A stretch of DNA of 47,312 bases from Akkermansia muciniphila. GTDB lineage: Bacteria; Verrucomicrobiota; Verrucomicrobiia; Limisphaerales; UBA9464. The stretch's first letter is position 1, and each line of letters opens with the position of its first letter. Under the pieces are notes generated by a model, which made no database searches, had not been told where the DNA came from, and saw nothing but the letters and a program-made list of their open reading frames with translations. A program made the translations under genes and the position numbers. Positions 24,963-33,870 of the stretch are shown here, in pieces. The stretch spans positions 1 to 47,312 of the forward strand of contig CAMDJH010000011.1 in NCBI GenBank assembly GCA_945900455.1, written 5' to 3'.

Positions 24963-25202
24963 TTAGAACTTCTTGGCCATCTGGAACACTTTAAGGTTCG
25001 ACTTGGCTTGGCTCGACTTACTGGCGCACGCCGAGGAGGCATGGCCGGAGCACTCCTTGCTGGCCACCGTTTTTGCACTCGCACAGGCCGTTTTTTCGCC
25101 CGCGCAAGCCGTCTTTGCCCCTTTGGCTCCGGCGCAGTCACCCGCGAAGGCGGTTGCGGTTGCAAAGGCGGCGACGGTCAGGGAGATAACGATTTTTTTC
25201 AT
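24963..25202 (-). CDS. small secreted Cys/Ala/Lys-rich protein
   Basis: The 79-residue protein from ATG 25202 has a good signal peptide (MKKIVISLTVAAFATATAFA) and a mature part of only about 59 residues. The mature part is made of short C-A-x-x-K units: GDCAGAKGAKTACAGEKTAC, then SAKTVASKECSGHASSACAS. It holds five cysteines, is strongly basic and ends in FQMAKKF. I do not recognise the family; a role as a periplasmic metal or redox buffer is only a guess. It is followed by a clear terminator and diverges from the RlmD gene over 61 bp. The longer frame upstream to 25451 lies antisense to that gene and is not credible. Confidence 0.7.
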   Translation of the reverse strand: MKKIVISLTVAAFATATAFAGDCAGAKGAKTACAGEKTACASAKTVASKECSGHASSACASKSSQAKSNLKVFQMAKKF

Positions 25203-25263
25203 AGCGTTGGTGAATTTGTTCTCTGCTAAGACATCCGATTCATCGAAGTTGCTCAAGAAAAAA

Positions 25264-26445
25264 ATGAACCCGCCAATCAACAACCTGGTATCAGACCCGC
25301 CGCCGGCATCGGCACTCTTGAAAGTGGGAGACTCGGTCGAACTTTTGATCACCGACCTTGCGTTCGGCGGGGAAGGGGTCGGCCGGGTCGGGGAACTCGT
25401 CGTGTTTGTTCCCGAGGTCATTCCCGGCGAGTGGGTCGAGGCCAAGATCACACAACGTAAGAAGACTTTTGCCCGCGGGATCCTGGCGACTGTCCTGGAA
25501 CGGTCCCCGTACCGGACACCACCCCAATGTCGCTATTTTGGAGAGTGCGGCGGATGTCAGTACCAGCATCTCGAGTACGAGCAACAGGTCCTTTGGAAGC
25601 GAAAGCAGGTGGCGGACCTATTCCAGCGCGTCGGTGGGTTCGATCCGGGACTGATTGAATCGGTCATTCCGTGCCCTCAGCCATACCATTACCGCAATCG
25701 GATCTTGGTTCGGAGCCAATGGAACAAGCCGGCGCAAACATTGGATCTGGGATTTGTTCGGGGCGACTGCGGCCTGGTGGCGGACATCGAGGAATGCGCC
25801 ATTGCCGAACCGGCCCTGAATGATGCCATTCGTAACTGGCGCGCGCATCCGCCGCCCAAGGGCGGGCTGAAAACGGTTCTCCGGATTCCTCCTGATAGCT
25901 GGGATGTTCCAGAGCATTCTTTTTTTCAGAATAATTATTTTTTGCTGCCTGAGCTCGTTCGCGTCGTGCGGAGTCGCCTCCAGGATTCGGCGGTCACGTC
26001 ACTCGTCGACGCCTACTGCGGGGTTGGTTTTTTCGGAATCGAGACCGCAGATCTGATGGAGTCGTTCGTGGGCGTCGAGTTGGACGCGCCGGCGATCCAA
26101 GCGGCCCGTCGAAATGCCACCCGGAGGGGGATTCAGAATGGCAGGTTCGTGGCGGGGGATACGGATCAGCTGCTGCCGCGACTGCTGGAGGGGCAGGCGG
26201 CGGATCGGACTGCGGTGCTCCTAGACCCCCCGCGAGTGGGTTGTCGACCACCGACGCTTGCGGTGCTTCGAACGGTTCAGCCTCGGCAGATTCTTTATGT
26301 CTCGTGCCATCCGGCGACTTTGGCACGCGATCTCAAAATCCTGTGCGAGGGGGGACGGTTTGAACTTCGGGGCGTGACGCCACTCGATATGTTTCCCCAG
26401 ACCCAGCATGTCGAGTGTGTTGCCGATGTCCGGCGAACAGGCTGA
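25264..26445 (+). CDS. rlmD: 23S rRNA (uracil-5-)-methyltransferase RlmD/TrmA family
   Basis: A 393-residue SAM-dependent uracil-5-methyltransferase. ATG 25264 is preferred; the open frame upstream is antisense to the small secreted gene. An N-terminal TRAM domain (VELLITDLAFGGEGVGRVGELVVFVPEVIPGE) is followed by the [4Fe-4S] cysteines in CRYFGECGGCQYQHL (about 89, 95, 98), with a fourth in EECAI. SAM binding: SLVDAYCGVGFFGIE (about 245). Catalysis: FFQNNYFL and the nucleophile Cys in LYVSCHPATLARDL (about 347), with DPPRVGC before it. It modifies U1939 of 23S rRNA or a related site; assignment to RlmD rather than RlmC is by overall likeness. Confidence 0.88.
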   Translation: MNPPINNLVSDPPPASALLKVGDSVELLITDLAFGGEGVGRVGELVVFVPEVIPGEWVEAKITQRKKTFARGILATVLERSPYRTPPQCRYFGECGGCQYQHLEYEQQVLWKRKQVADLFQRVGGFDPGLIESVIPCPQPYHYRNRILVRSQWNKPAQTLDLGFVRGDCGLVADIEECAIAEPALNDAIRNWRAHPPPKGGLKTVLRIPPDSWDVPEHSFFQNNYFLLPELVRVVRSRLQDSAVTSLVDAYCGVGFFGIETADLMESFVGVELDAPAIQAARRNATRRGIQNGRFVAGDTDQLLPRLLEGQAADRTAVLLDPPRVGCRPPTLAVLRTVQPRQILYVSCHPATLARDLKILCEGGRFELRGVTPLDMFPQTQHVECVADVRRTG

Positions 26446-26531
26446 CGCCGGATGCCGGGGTTGGCAAGCGACGGTGCTTTTTCGACAAATCCCGCGAAGT
26501 AAGACGGGGTTACCTTTGTGAGGTTCTTGGC

Positions 26532-27134
26532 GTGAAATCGCCGAAACACCGAGATCCGCCAGCCGGAAACAGACCCGCAACCGGAAAGAAGCCCACCGCA
26601 GCAAAGTCAACCACCGCGCGCCGTGGCCAGGCGGTCGATGTGGCGGCGGTTCTTGGCCGGGTGTCGACCGCGACGCCAGCGCTCAAGCGTGTGCCTGCCA
26701 AATGGCGCTGGTATCATAAGGCGCTGCTCTCCCTGCAAACCCGGCTGCTGAGCGATCGCGGAGACTTGCGGCGGGCGGCCGCCGAGCCATTGGAGCCGCA
26801 CAGCCTCAACGAGGCGGACAGTGCGACGGACGAGTTTGACCACGACCTGGCGTTAACCCACCTATCCGCCGAATTGGACGCGCTCATTGAGGTGAATGAA
26901 GCGCTCAAGCGAATTCAAGACGGCAACTACGGCGTCTGCGAAGATTCCGGCGGGGCGATTCCGGCTGCGCGACTGCGCGCAATTCCGTGGGCGCGTTTCA
27001 CCCGTGAGGTCGAGGAACAGTTGGAGAAGCAAGGCGTCGTTCGTCGGATGCGCGTGCGCGGGGCGGCCACGGTGCGAGCGACCGGTCAGGTCCGGCTCGC
27101 GCCCGAAGGGGATGCCAAGGAAACCGAGGACTAG
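26532..27134 (+). CDS. DksA/TraR-like protein with degraded zinc finger
   Basis: A 200-residue protein from GTG 26532, with GAGG about 9 bp upstream. The N-terminal 70 residues are Lys/Ala/Pro-rich. The rest has the DksA/TraR layout: a coiled-coil with LNEADSATDEFDHDLALTHLSAELDALIEVNEALKRIQDGNYGVCEDSGGAIPAARLRAIPWARFTREVEEQLEK. In DksA the finger is C-x2-C-x17-C-x2-C; here only one Cys remains (GVCEDSGG, about residue 136), and the others are Ser, Phe and Glu or similar. It therefore cannot bind zinc in the usual way. It may act on RNA polymerase like other non-zinc DksA paralogues, or be a relative with another role. Confidence 0.7.
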   Translation: MKSPKHRDPPAGNRPATGKKPTAAKSTTARRGQAVDVAAVLGRVSTATPALKRVPAKWRWYHKALLSLQTRLLSDRGDLRRAAAEPLEPHSLNEADSATDEFDHDLALTHLSAELDALIEVNEALKRIQDGNYGVCEDSGGAIPAARLRAIPWARFTREVEEQLEKQGVVRRMRVRGAATVRATGQVRLAPEGDAKETED

Positions 27135-27197
27135 CCGCTTGGGGCAGAGGATGATTTGCGCGGTCGCACGCCGGTCGCATGGGTGGAGTGCCGCCCG

Positions 27198-27986
27198 TTA
27201 GTGTCGAGCGGGTGGAGCGGGAGCTTCCGGGTTTAGACTCACAATGTAGGCCGCCAAGTCGTGCAGGCTCGCGTCGTCGAGATCCATCCGACGGCGCATG
27301 TGTTTCACGTGGGGATCTTTCGAATCCGTACCGCGCCATCCCATGCGGAAGTCGATTAACTGATTAAAGAGATACCAGTCGTGCTGTCCGGTCAGGCGGG
27401 GAGCCCCCTTCCGGCGGTTGCCTTCAGCGGTCTTACCGTGGCACTCGATGCACGCGGCGTAGAGGGCGCGTCCCCGAGCGGCATCACCAAGGCGCGCCGG
27501 AGGCACGGGTCCAGGCTGGAGACTGGCCAGATGTGCGATGAGCGCCTTGGTGTCGGCACGACTGAGGTCGTCGGCCACCGGATGCATCAGTTGCGTGCGC
27601 GCCTCGGGGGGCAGGAATCCGGTTTCATTCGAGTCGTTCTTGCCACGCTCGCGCTGGCGGAACTGCCGGATCTGTTTCTTAATGAACCAACCCTCCCGGC
27701 CGGCGAGGCGGGGTGCGCTCGTTGCTTCACTGCCTTCACCTTGATCTCCGTGGCATCGTGCGCAGGCGGCATAGAGCGCCGTACCCGGGCTGGTCTTGGA
27801 GTTCGAGTCGACGGCGCGTGCTGGACTGACCAACCCGCAGGCTGACAGCAGCAAAGCCACGAGGTAGCTGCGGGGAGAGTTCAAGCCGGGAGGTATCACA
27901 ATAATCGTTCCAATCAGTCGCCAGTGCCTTGCGGTTTCGGTTGACTGTGACGGAGCATACGCCGCGAGTCCGCCGCCGCCCAACAA
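27198..27986 (-). CDS. diheme class I cytochrome c (c4-like)
   Basis: Two cytochrome c domains with heme motifs CARCH (in TALYAACARCHGDQGEG) and CIECH (in RALYAACIECHGKTAEGNRR), each followed by a distal Met-containing segment (QLMHPVADDLS and HVKHMRRRMDLDD). Each domain ends with the helix A-L-I-A-H-L-A-S-L-Q or D-L-A-A-Y-I-V-S-L-N. The frame is open to 27986, but a signal peptide begins about 35 residues later (LNSPRSYLVALLLSACGLVSPARA, TTG near 27884), which is probably the true start. It is a periplasmic electron carrier. The 150-bp gap to the beta-propeller gene is divergent. Confidence 0.85.
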   Translation of the reverse strand: MLGGGGLAAYAPSQSTETARHWRLIGTIIVIPPGLNSPRSYLVALLLSACGLVSPARAVDSNSKTSPGTALYAACARCHGDQGEGSEATSAPRLAGREGWFIKKQIRQFRQRERGKNDSNETGFLPPEARTQLMHPVADDLSRADTKALIAHLASLQPGPVPPARLGDAARGRALYAACIECHGKTAEGNRRKGAPRLTGQHDWYLFNQLIDFRMGWRGTDSKDPHVKHMRRRMDLDDASLHDLAAYIVSLNPEAPAPPARH

Positions 27987-28153
27987 TTCCTTGATCGGAG
28001 TGTCTCCTCCGCTCGGAGCGCGCCCAGGTAGGATTGGGGCTTTGACTGCGGACCCGAATACTCGCGGGAAAGAAGCATCGATTGGATTCTAATTCTCCGC
28101 AGATTCTAACTCGCAGCTCGATGCCGGCTTACTTAGAATGAATGGCATCCTCC

Positions 28154-29332
28154 ATGAAGCGTTTCTCAGATCCACCCGGGCGCCTTTGTCTTGCCGTCGC
28201 GTGCGGTTGGCTCGCGTTCTCCGAGCCCACTCGCGCGCAGCTCGTTCTCTCGGGCAATGAAAACAAGCTCGACCTAAGCACCGGAGACCCGCGCGTCGTC
28301 CCCGACGCACCGCCGGACACCCTGACGATCCTCGATTTTTCGAGCTTTCCACCTTCAGTCACCCACGTCACCAATATCCCGAATTCAGTCATTGGTCCCC
28401 CCTCCAACATTGCGGTTCACCCCAACGGCCGGATGGCCCTCGTGGCGAGCTCGATCAAGATTGCATCGCCAGTGGCCACCCATTGGGTTCCCGACAACCG
28501 GATTTTCGTCCTGGATATCAGCCATCGGCCGCCCCGAGTCGTGGCCGAAGTGCAGGCGGAGTTGCAGCCGAGCGGCATGTCGTTTACATCGGATGGACGC
28601 AAGGTTTTGGTGGCGAATCGGGCGTCGGGAACCGTCTCGGTCTTCGCGGTCGATGGGTTCACGTTGAGGCAGATCCAATCGATCAAGGTTTGTGAACCCG
28701 CCGAGAGCGTGTCGGATGTGGCCGTTTCCCCGGATGGCAACCTGGCGCTGGCGAGCGTGAAAGTGGGCGGCTATGTGGCGGTCCTGCGGTTTGATGGCCG
28801 CGAGTTCGTGGCCTCGAAACGGAAGACTTCCGTCAGCGGCCAGCCCTACCGGCTCTTGATCACTCCCGATGGCGAGTTGGGATTGGTGGCGGGGTTGGGA
28901 TTCGGCAAAGGCGTCGATGTGGACGAGTTGACAATCATCGATTTGCGGGCCAGGGAACCGCGGACCATCGGGCATGTTCCGCTTGGGACAGTGCCGGAAT
29001 CGATCGAACTCAGTCCCGATGGGCGACTCTTGGCGGCCGTCGTGATGGACGGCTCCAGCTTGGCGCCGGATGACCCGCTCCGTACGGATAAGGCGCACTT
29101 GATTATCCTCGAGCGAAAGGGCAACACGTTTGTCCGGCGTCAGCGTCTCGACTTTCCGCCCGTCCCCTCGGGAGTGGTCTTCACCGGCGACGGTCGCTAT
29201 CTGGTCGCACAATGTCATCTGGAGCGAGAACTCCTTATTTACGCGGTGCGGGGCTCACGCGTGCGCGATACGGGGCGGCGGATTCGGGTGCCGGGCAATC
29301 CGTCGTCCCTCCGTGCGGGACCGAAACCCTAG
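28154..29332 (+). CDS. secreted YncE-like beta-propeller protein
   Basis: A 392-residue protein from ATG 28154 (the ATG at 28142 is also possible) with a signal peptide (MKRFSDPPGRLCLAVACGWLAFSEPTRAQ). The mature part has repeated blades of the type PSNIAVHPNGRMALVASS, PSGMSFTSDGRKVLVANRASGTVSVF, VSDVAVSPDGNLALASVK, PYRLLITPDGELGLVAG, PESIELSPDGRLLAAV and PSGVVFTGDGRYLVAQC. These are YncE/LVIVD-type blades, giving a seven-bladed propeller in the periplasm or outside the cell. No catalytic residues are recognised. The TAG stop directly abuts the dispersed repeat at 29332. Confidence 0.8.
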   Translation: MKRFSDPPGRLCLAVACGWLAFSEPTRAQLVLSGNENKLDLSTGDPRVVPDAPPDTLTILDFSSFPPSVTHVTNIPNSVIGPPSNIAVHPNGRMALVASSIKIASPVATHWVPDNRIFVLDISHRPPRVVAEVQAELQPSGMSFTSDGRKVLVANRASGTVSVFAVDGFTLRQIQSIKVCEPAESVSDVAVSPDGNLALASVKVGGYVAVLRFDGREFVASKRKTSVSGQPYRLLITPDGELGLVAGLGFGKGVDVDELTIIDLRAREPRTIGHVPLGTVPESIELSPDGRLLAAVVMDGSSLAPDDPLRTDKAHLIILERKGNTFVRRQRLDFPPVPSGVVFTGDGRYLVAQCHLERELLIYAVRGSRVRDTGRRIRVPGNPSSLRAGPKP

Positions 29333-29508
29333 GCGCACTCATCGAGCTCTGTCGCCCCTGACGGGGCTACCGTTTTGTTCGAACGTCATCCCCACGGCTC
29401 GCGCCGTGGGCTAAGGTCTGGCGCCGCTCCGCGGCTTTTTTAAATGCCGATTGTCCATCGGGGACACACGCGCCAAAAAATGGCCAATCTCCAGGGTCAG
29501 GCCTCCGG
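29332..29508. repeat. dispersed GC-rich hairpin repeat, copy A
   Basis: This stretch begins GGCGCACTC and contains CTGTCGCCCCTG, CCCCACGGCTCGCGCCGTGGG and GCCGCTCCGCGGC hairpins. It is very similar, in the same order, to 40289-40467. A further hairpin AGGGTCAG/CTGACCCT closes it at 29493-29516. The remaining gap to the PEPCK start (29517-29685) holds no gene that I can support. Confidence 0.8.
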
Positions 29509-29685
29509 CTGACCCTATTCATTTTGTTCACCGAAATTGAATGTGGAATTCATGGGGCGCATTCGATGAGAGTTTGCGCGGGTCATCGGGAATGTTTACG
29601 AAGAAGCGCGTGACGTGCCGTTACCAGCAGTGACGACTCGGCGCTGTGTCCCCGCGATTATTGGAAGTTGAAATTAACGAACACC

Positions 29686-32600
29686 ATGGATTTAACCGGC
29701 TTGGATAACCCCCCCACGACTCCCGAAACACGACGACAGGCAATCTATCTGCGCCTGGCAATGATTGGCTGCCCCGTACCGGAAGCCGGGGCCCGTCCGT
29801 CGCTCGCCGCCGGTCTGCTGGAGCGACATCGAGAAAATGCCCGCCGACTGTCGACTTACCTTTCGCCCCCGGACTGGCGCATTCAACAATTCCTCGATGA
29901 GTATCTGTACGAAACGGGAGAAGTGCCGAGGTTGCCCGCGTCGACTCTGGTTCTCGACGAGGCGGGGATGGCGCGCGAAATGTCCCTCCCGCCGGATGGC
30001 GACACATTTACCGGGGCGTTGCTGAAATCCTATCGGGTGGCGAACGGGGTGTTGCACAATCCCACGAGCGACCGCCGGACGACACAAGGGGTTTTCCACG
30101 TGGTGGAGGGCGGCATTCCGATACCAGATGACAAGAAATGTGTGCCCAAGCGGGCGTTTGCTCATCTCCTGCGGCACGCATTCAACCCACCCGGCGAACA
30201 CCTCAGACTCCCGTACACGTCCGCTGCACCCACACCGGCAGAATGTTTTGTTTCACTATACCTGCGTCCGGTTGTTTGCCCGGAAGTTCCCGGATTTGTG
30301 AGTCGGCAAACGATGGAAATCCGGTTTTTTGTACCCGGATCCCTGGTCAGTAACTTGGACTTCGTCGAGACCATTTTTGGAAATGCAGGCGATCCGAACT
30401 TGCCCGAAAATGATGCCGCCCTCGAGGCCGGCGGCTGGTCGGGACACACGGGTTGTGTTGTGTTGGCACCCCACCTGACGCGATTGACCAAGGCGGCATT
30501 GGGTTTACCAAAGTGGGAGGACGCGACGGAGCGAGAGCGGCAGGACAAGATGTGTTGGCGATCGGATGACGAGCCGTATAATGAAGGTCAGGCCTTCAAG
30601 ATCACGGCCCGGGATGAGCGCGGAGTAATTGTCACCCTGATCGCGGACAACTACTTCGGATACTGTAAGAAGGAAGTGAAGACGCAGATCAGCTATGCAG
30701 CTAATCTGGCAGGTTGGGTCGAGGAGGAACATGCGGGAGGTGCCTTGGTATTCCCGAGCTTCGATTTGGGCGAGGAGTTTAGCGGGCGGATCCATGTGAA
30801 GCAGCGTGGCCACACCGCGATCGAGGCATTTGCGCGGAATGCAACACTCCTCAACCTTCGCCCCGAGGGCTATGCGGTGGATCGCCGACATTCCAACATT
30901 TTCTACGTGCCGGAGGATGCCGATTTCGATCTTCATGCCCAGGCCGTGACCTGGGCGCACGGGGGCTCGAAACAAACAATCCGCCTGCAGGCCGACGCTG
31001 TCTATCTACGTCCGTCCGGATACAAAGTTCGAATGCTGAAGCCGGACGGGAACCGAGCCTGGCGGCTCATCGGCACGGGCGCGGAGCCCACGTTTTGCCA
31101 CAAACCGTGCACGGTATCCGGAGGTGGCAAGTCGGAGATCTCCAAATCGATCACCGACGCAATCCTGCAAGGATCCGTTTTTGTCTCGGATTTCCGGAAG
31201 GATTTTGATGCGGTTGCCGACCTGCTGGCACGAGATTATTCCGGGCGTTTCCGTGATCCCAGCCGCAACGGGACGGATCGGCGCCCGATTCTGGGCTCGA
31301 CCCGCTCGCTCGGTTCGGTGATCAAACTGCTCACTCCGTCGGAGATCGAGTATTCCGATGACTTCAATGCCTGGCTCGCGACCGTGCCGCCGCATGTCAA
31401 GGAGTTGGTCTTTGTCGTCAAGCGCTTCTGCAAGCCGGCTTGGGGTGATGCCTGGCGGGATCACTTCACGGTCGATGTCATCAATGGTGTCCCCGGGAAT
31501 GAACTGAAATGTGATGGACGCAAACTTCGGTCAAACTTTCTCCGGGTGGGATTCGCACAGGATGGATCGTGGCGGGTCTTTGGGCTGCGGAAGGATTTCC
31601 ACCCGTCCGTCAAACTTCAGATGGAAGACGACATCACGGCGTCGATTGTTGTGCCGTCCGGGGCGGTGGCCGGGCTGAATCCGAATGATCCCCATCCGTC
31701 CGTGAAATTCTCCGTGAATGCCGAGTCTCGCTTGTTCCAACGGCCGGATGACGCGGTTCATCGCGGCATTGACCGTCAGGCAGAGAAGGATCTGGCCGAA
31801 CGTGATAATTTTTTATCTAACTATGAACCCCTGTCACGCGCGCAAGCCCGTCAATTAGTCGAGGATGCGATCGGCTTTACCGAGTACACCGAGCCAATGC
31901 AGAGGATTTTGCGCACCACCGCCGAAGGCCAAGGTCCCGAATTCGTGGTCTCTTCGGCGCACCCGCGAGTGGTCAATGGAGAGCCGTCCAAGAATCCACG
32001 CTATCTCCAGCGCCGGCCCGATCGTGAAGATCCCCGCGCCGTGCATCTTGGCGAGATGGGAATCCGCCTATTTCGTAAGCTGCCCGCTTCCGCCCCGGTC
32101 TACACGCCGGTCAATGCGGTCGTCCCAGGACGACGGAACAACCCGCCTGAACCAGCGGCGCGGATTCGATCGCTGGCCGTGTTCAATCCGATACACCACC
32201 TGGAATTGCCCGAGGCATTCATGGAGTTTATTTCCAGCATGACCGGACGATCGCCGTCCACGACGGGTGCGGGGAGCGAAGGGGCCATGACGAAGGGGCC
32301 GTTCAATGCGCTCCCGCCGATCCACGATCTGAATGGGGCTCTCGTGTCGTATCTCCTGACCGAGTATCCGGTGTTTATCACCGCAGCGGGCTTCGTCGGA
32401 CCGCATTGCCGGGTCGACCACGATGTCAGCCTTCTCGTTCCGGAGGTCTGGACGCGGATGCTGCCCGCCGAGCGTGAACCGCGCGTCCTGCAGGAGCGGG
32501 GCTATTTTGAACCCTTGCAGGACTTCGACCACAATGGTCGGAAAGTCCTGGCAAGCCGACTGGGTTGGCGGATGACGGCTGGATTTGTCCGTGAGTATTT

Positions 32601-33141
32601 CGGAAGGGTGTTCAGCAGTCCGCACTTGGTTTTTCCCGAAGAACTCCTTCGGCCCGAACAGCAAGATCTCGAGATATTTGTCGATGGCGTGAACAACATC
32701 GTGGAGACCCATCGACGCGTTGCGGAGCACTATTTTGCTGATGGCAGCATCCAGGTTGCGTGTCCGCCCTTGAAGGCATTGCTGCACATCATGCGTGACG
32801 GTATCTATGAGGGGGCGGGAATTGCCGATCCGAAGATTCGCGGATTATTCACCCGCAACCACCTGATGGAGAGTGACTGGTATGTGCAACGTCTGGCGGC
32901 ACGGCAGGAGATTGAAGTCCGGCAGTGGTTTCAGACGGCGCGTTATCTCGAGGGATTTCTCGCCAAACCGAATTACGCGCTGGAGGCGGAGCGATTGGGG
33001 ATTCGCGAACGTCTGGCCCGCGCCTGGGAATCGTATCATGAAGCGAAGGCACCGGCGTTCCGTGAACGCCTGCGAGGAACGTTGGGTGCGGATCCCAGCC
33101 TGGTGAATCGGGGGAATCCGGAGGCGGCACAGGGGAGCTAG
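29686..33141 (+). CDS. PPi-dependent phosphoenolpyruvate carboxykinase
   Basis: A 1,151-residue protein from ATG 29686 (a TTG six codons upstream is possible). Its length and segments match, from memory, the PPi-type PEPCK of Propionibacterium and Entamoeba (EC 4.1.1.38; oxaloacetate + PPi to PEP + CO2 + Pi), a family unlike the ATP and GTP enzymes in overall sequence. Visible marks: SDRRTTQGVFHVVEGGIPIPDDK (about 125), MEIRFFVPGSLVSNLDFVETIFGNAGDPNLPENDAAL (about 210), IADNYFGYCKKEVKTQISYAANL (about 321) and CHKPCTVSGGGKSEISKSI (about 470-488). The last corresponds to the G-x-G-K-(S/T) phosphate loop of kinases. No signal peptide. It would run PEP metabolism with PPi instead of nucleotide. 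Assignment rests on recall of the family. Confidence 0.72.
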   Translation: MDLTGLDNPPTTPETRRQAIYLRLAMIGCPVPEAGARPSLAAGLLERHRENARRLSTYLSPPDWRIQQFLDEYLYETGEVPRLPASTLVLDEAGMAREMSLPPDGDTFTGALLKSYRVANGVLHNPTSDRRTTQGVFHVVEGGIPIPDDKKCVPKRAFAHLLRHAFNPPGEHLRLPYTSAAPTPAECFVSLYLRPVVCPEVPGFVSRQTMEIRFFVPGSLVSNLDFVETIFGNAGDPNLPENDAALEAGGWSGHTGCVVLAPHLTRLTKAALGLPKWEDATERERQDKMCWRSDDEPYNEGQAFKITARDERGVIVTLIADNYFGYCKKEVKTQISYAANLAGWVEEEHAGGALVFPSFDLGEEFSGRIHVKQRGHTAIEAFARNATLLNLRPEGYAVDRRHSNIFYVPEDADFDLHAQAVTWAHGGSKQTIRLQADAVYLRPSGYKVRMLKPDGNRAWRLIGTGAEPTFCHKPCTVSGGGKSEISKSITDAILQGSVFVSDFRKDFDAVADLLARDYSGRFRDPSRNGTDRRPILGSTRSLGSVIKLLTPSEIEYSDDFNAWLATVPPHVKELVFVVKRFCKPAWGDAWRDHFTVDVINGVPGNELKCDGRKLRSNFLRVGFAQDGSWRVFGLRKDFHPSVKLQMEDDITASIVVPSGAVAGLNPNDPHPSVKFSVNAESRLFQRPDDAVHRGIDRQAEKDLAERDNFLSNYEPLSRAQARQLVEDAIGFTEYTEPMQRILRTTAEGQGPEFVVSSAHPRVVNGEPSKNPRYLQRRPDREDPRAVHLGEMGIRLFRKLPASAPVYTPVNAVVPGRRNNPPEPAARIRSLAVFNPIHHLELPEAFMEFISSMTGRSPSTTGAGSEGAMTKGPFNALPPIHDLNGALVSYLLTEYPVFITAAGFVGPHCRVDHDVSLLVPEVWTRMLPAEREPRVLQERGYFEPLQDFDHNGRKVLASRLGWRMTAGFVREYFGRVFSSPHLVFPEELLRPEQQDLEIFVDGVNNIVETHRRVAEHYFADGSIQVACPPLKALLHIMRDGIYEGAGIADPKIRGLFTRNHLMESDWYVQRLAARQEIEVRQWFQTARYLEGFLAKPNYALEAERLGIRERLARAWESYHEAKAPAFRERLRGTLGADPSLVNRGNPEAAQGS

Positions 33142-33189
33142 GGATTTGCAATACTTCGGCACCGGCACGATCTCAGTGCTGACACGCTC

Positions 33190-33211
33190 GCGGAAGCGGG
33201 TACCCTTCCGC
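33190..33211 (+). promoter_or_regulatory. hairpin directly before the DJ-1 gene start
   Basis: GCGGAAG (33190-33196) and CTTCCGC (33205-33211) form a 7-bp stem with an 8-nt loop ending one base before ATG 33213. Any GGAAG ribosome site lies inside the stem, so the structure could reduce translation or be part of a weak terminator for the upstream gene. Confidence 0.3.
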
Positions 33212-33212
33212 C

Positions 33213-33815
33213 ATGCAATCATCCAAGCCGAAGGTTCTAGTCATTGTGGGCGACGCCACGGAGACACTGGACACGCTCTATCCGTATTACCGACTGATTG
33301 AGGCCGGTTTTCAGCCGGTCGTCGCGGGGCCTGAAAAACGCCGCTTCCAGATGGTCCTTCACGAAGTGAGGCCCGGTTGGACAATCACGAAGGAATGGGA
33401 GGGGTACACGATCGAGGCGGAGATTGCGTTCAAGGACATTCGGCCCGAGGACTATCTCGGCATTTTTTTTAGTGGCGGGCGAGCGCCGGAATACATTCGC
33501 GAAGACGAGGCATTATTGAGGATCACGCGGTGGTTTTGGGAGCAGGGAAGACCGATGGCCAGCGTGTGCCACGGAGTCGAAATCCCGGCGCGGGCCGGCA
33601 TCGTGAAGGGGCTGCGCATGGCAACCGTGGCCAAGTGCAAATTCGACCTCGAAGTGTGCGGGGGCATCTACGTGAATGAACCGTGTGTGATCGATCGGAA
33701 CATGGTCAGTGGACGTACCTACCACGACAATGGTCACTACGTTTTTCAATGGATCCGGATGCTCGAAGAGGCCTCGGGAAAATCTAAACCCATCAGCGCC
33801 TCGGCGGCCGGTTGA
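33213..33815 (+). CDS. DJ-1/PfpI family protein
   Basis: A 200-residue class I glutamine amidotransferase-like protein. It begins KPKVLVIVGDATETLDTLYPYYRLIEAGFQPVVAGP and contains FFSGGRAPEYIREDEALLRITRWFWEQGRPMASVCHGVEIPARAG, with the nucleophile Cys at about residue 119 in VCHGVE, and GGIYVNEPCVIDRNMVSGRTYHDNGHYVFQWI. Members are peptidases, hydratases, deglycases or stress proteins, so a precise function cannot be given. It is cytoplasmic, with no signal peptide. It follows the PEPCK gene by 71 bp on the same strand. Confidence 0.85.
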   Translation: MQSSKPKVLVIVGDATETLDTLYPYYRLIEAGFQPVVAGPEKRRFQMVLHEVRPGWTITKEWEGYTIEAEIAFKDIRPEDYLGIFFSGGRAPEYIREDEALLRITRWFWEQGRPMASVCHGVEIPARAGIVKGLRMATVAKCKFDLEVCGGIYVNEPCVIDRNMVSGRTYHDNGHYVFQWIRMLEEASGKSKPISASAAG

Positions 33816-33870
33816 GTTTCGTGGCCTAGCGGGGTGATTCAAGAACTTGTGAAGATTATTGCCTCACACC

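Noticed and set aside
24973-25263. N-terminal extension of the RlmD frame
   Set aside because: It is antisense to the small secreted gene and lacks TRAM-domain similarity; ATG 25264 fits better.
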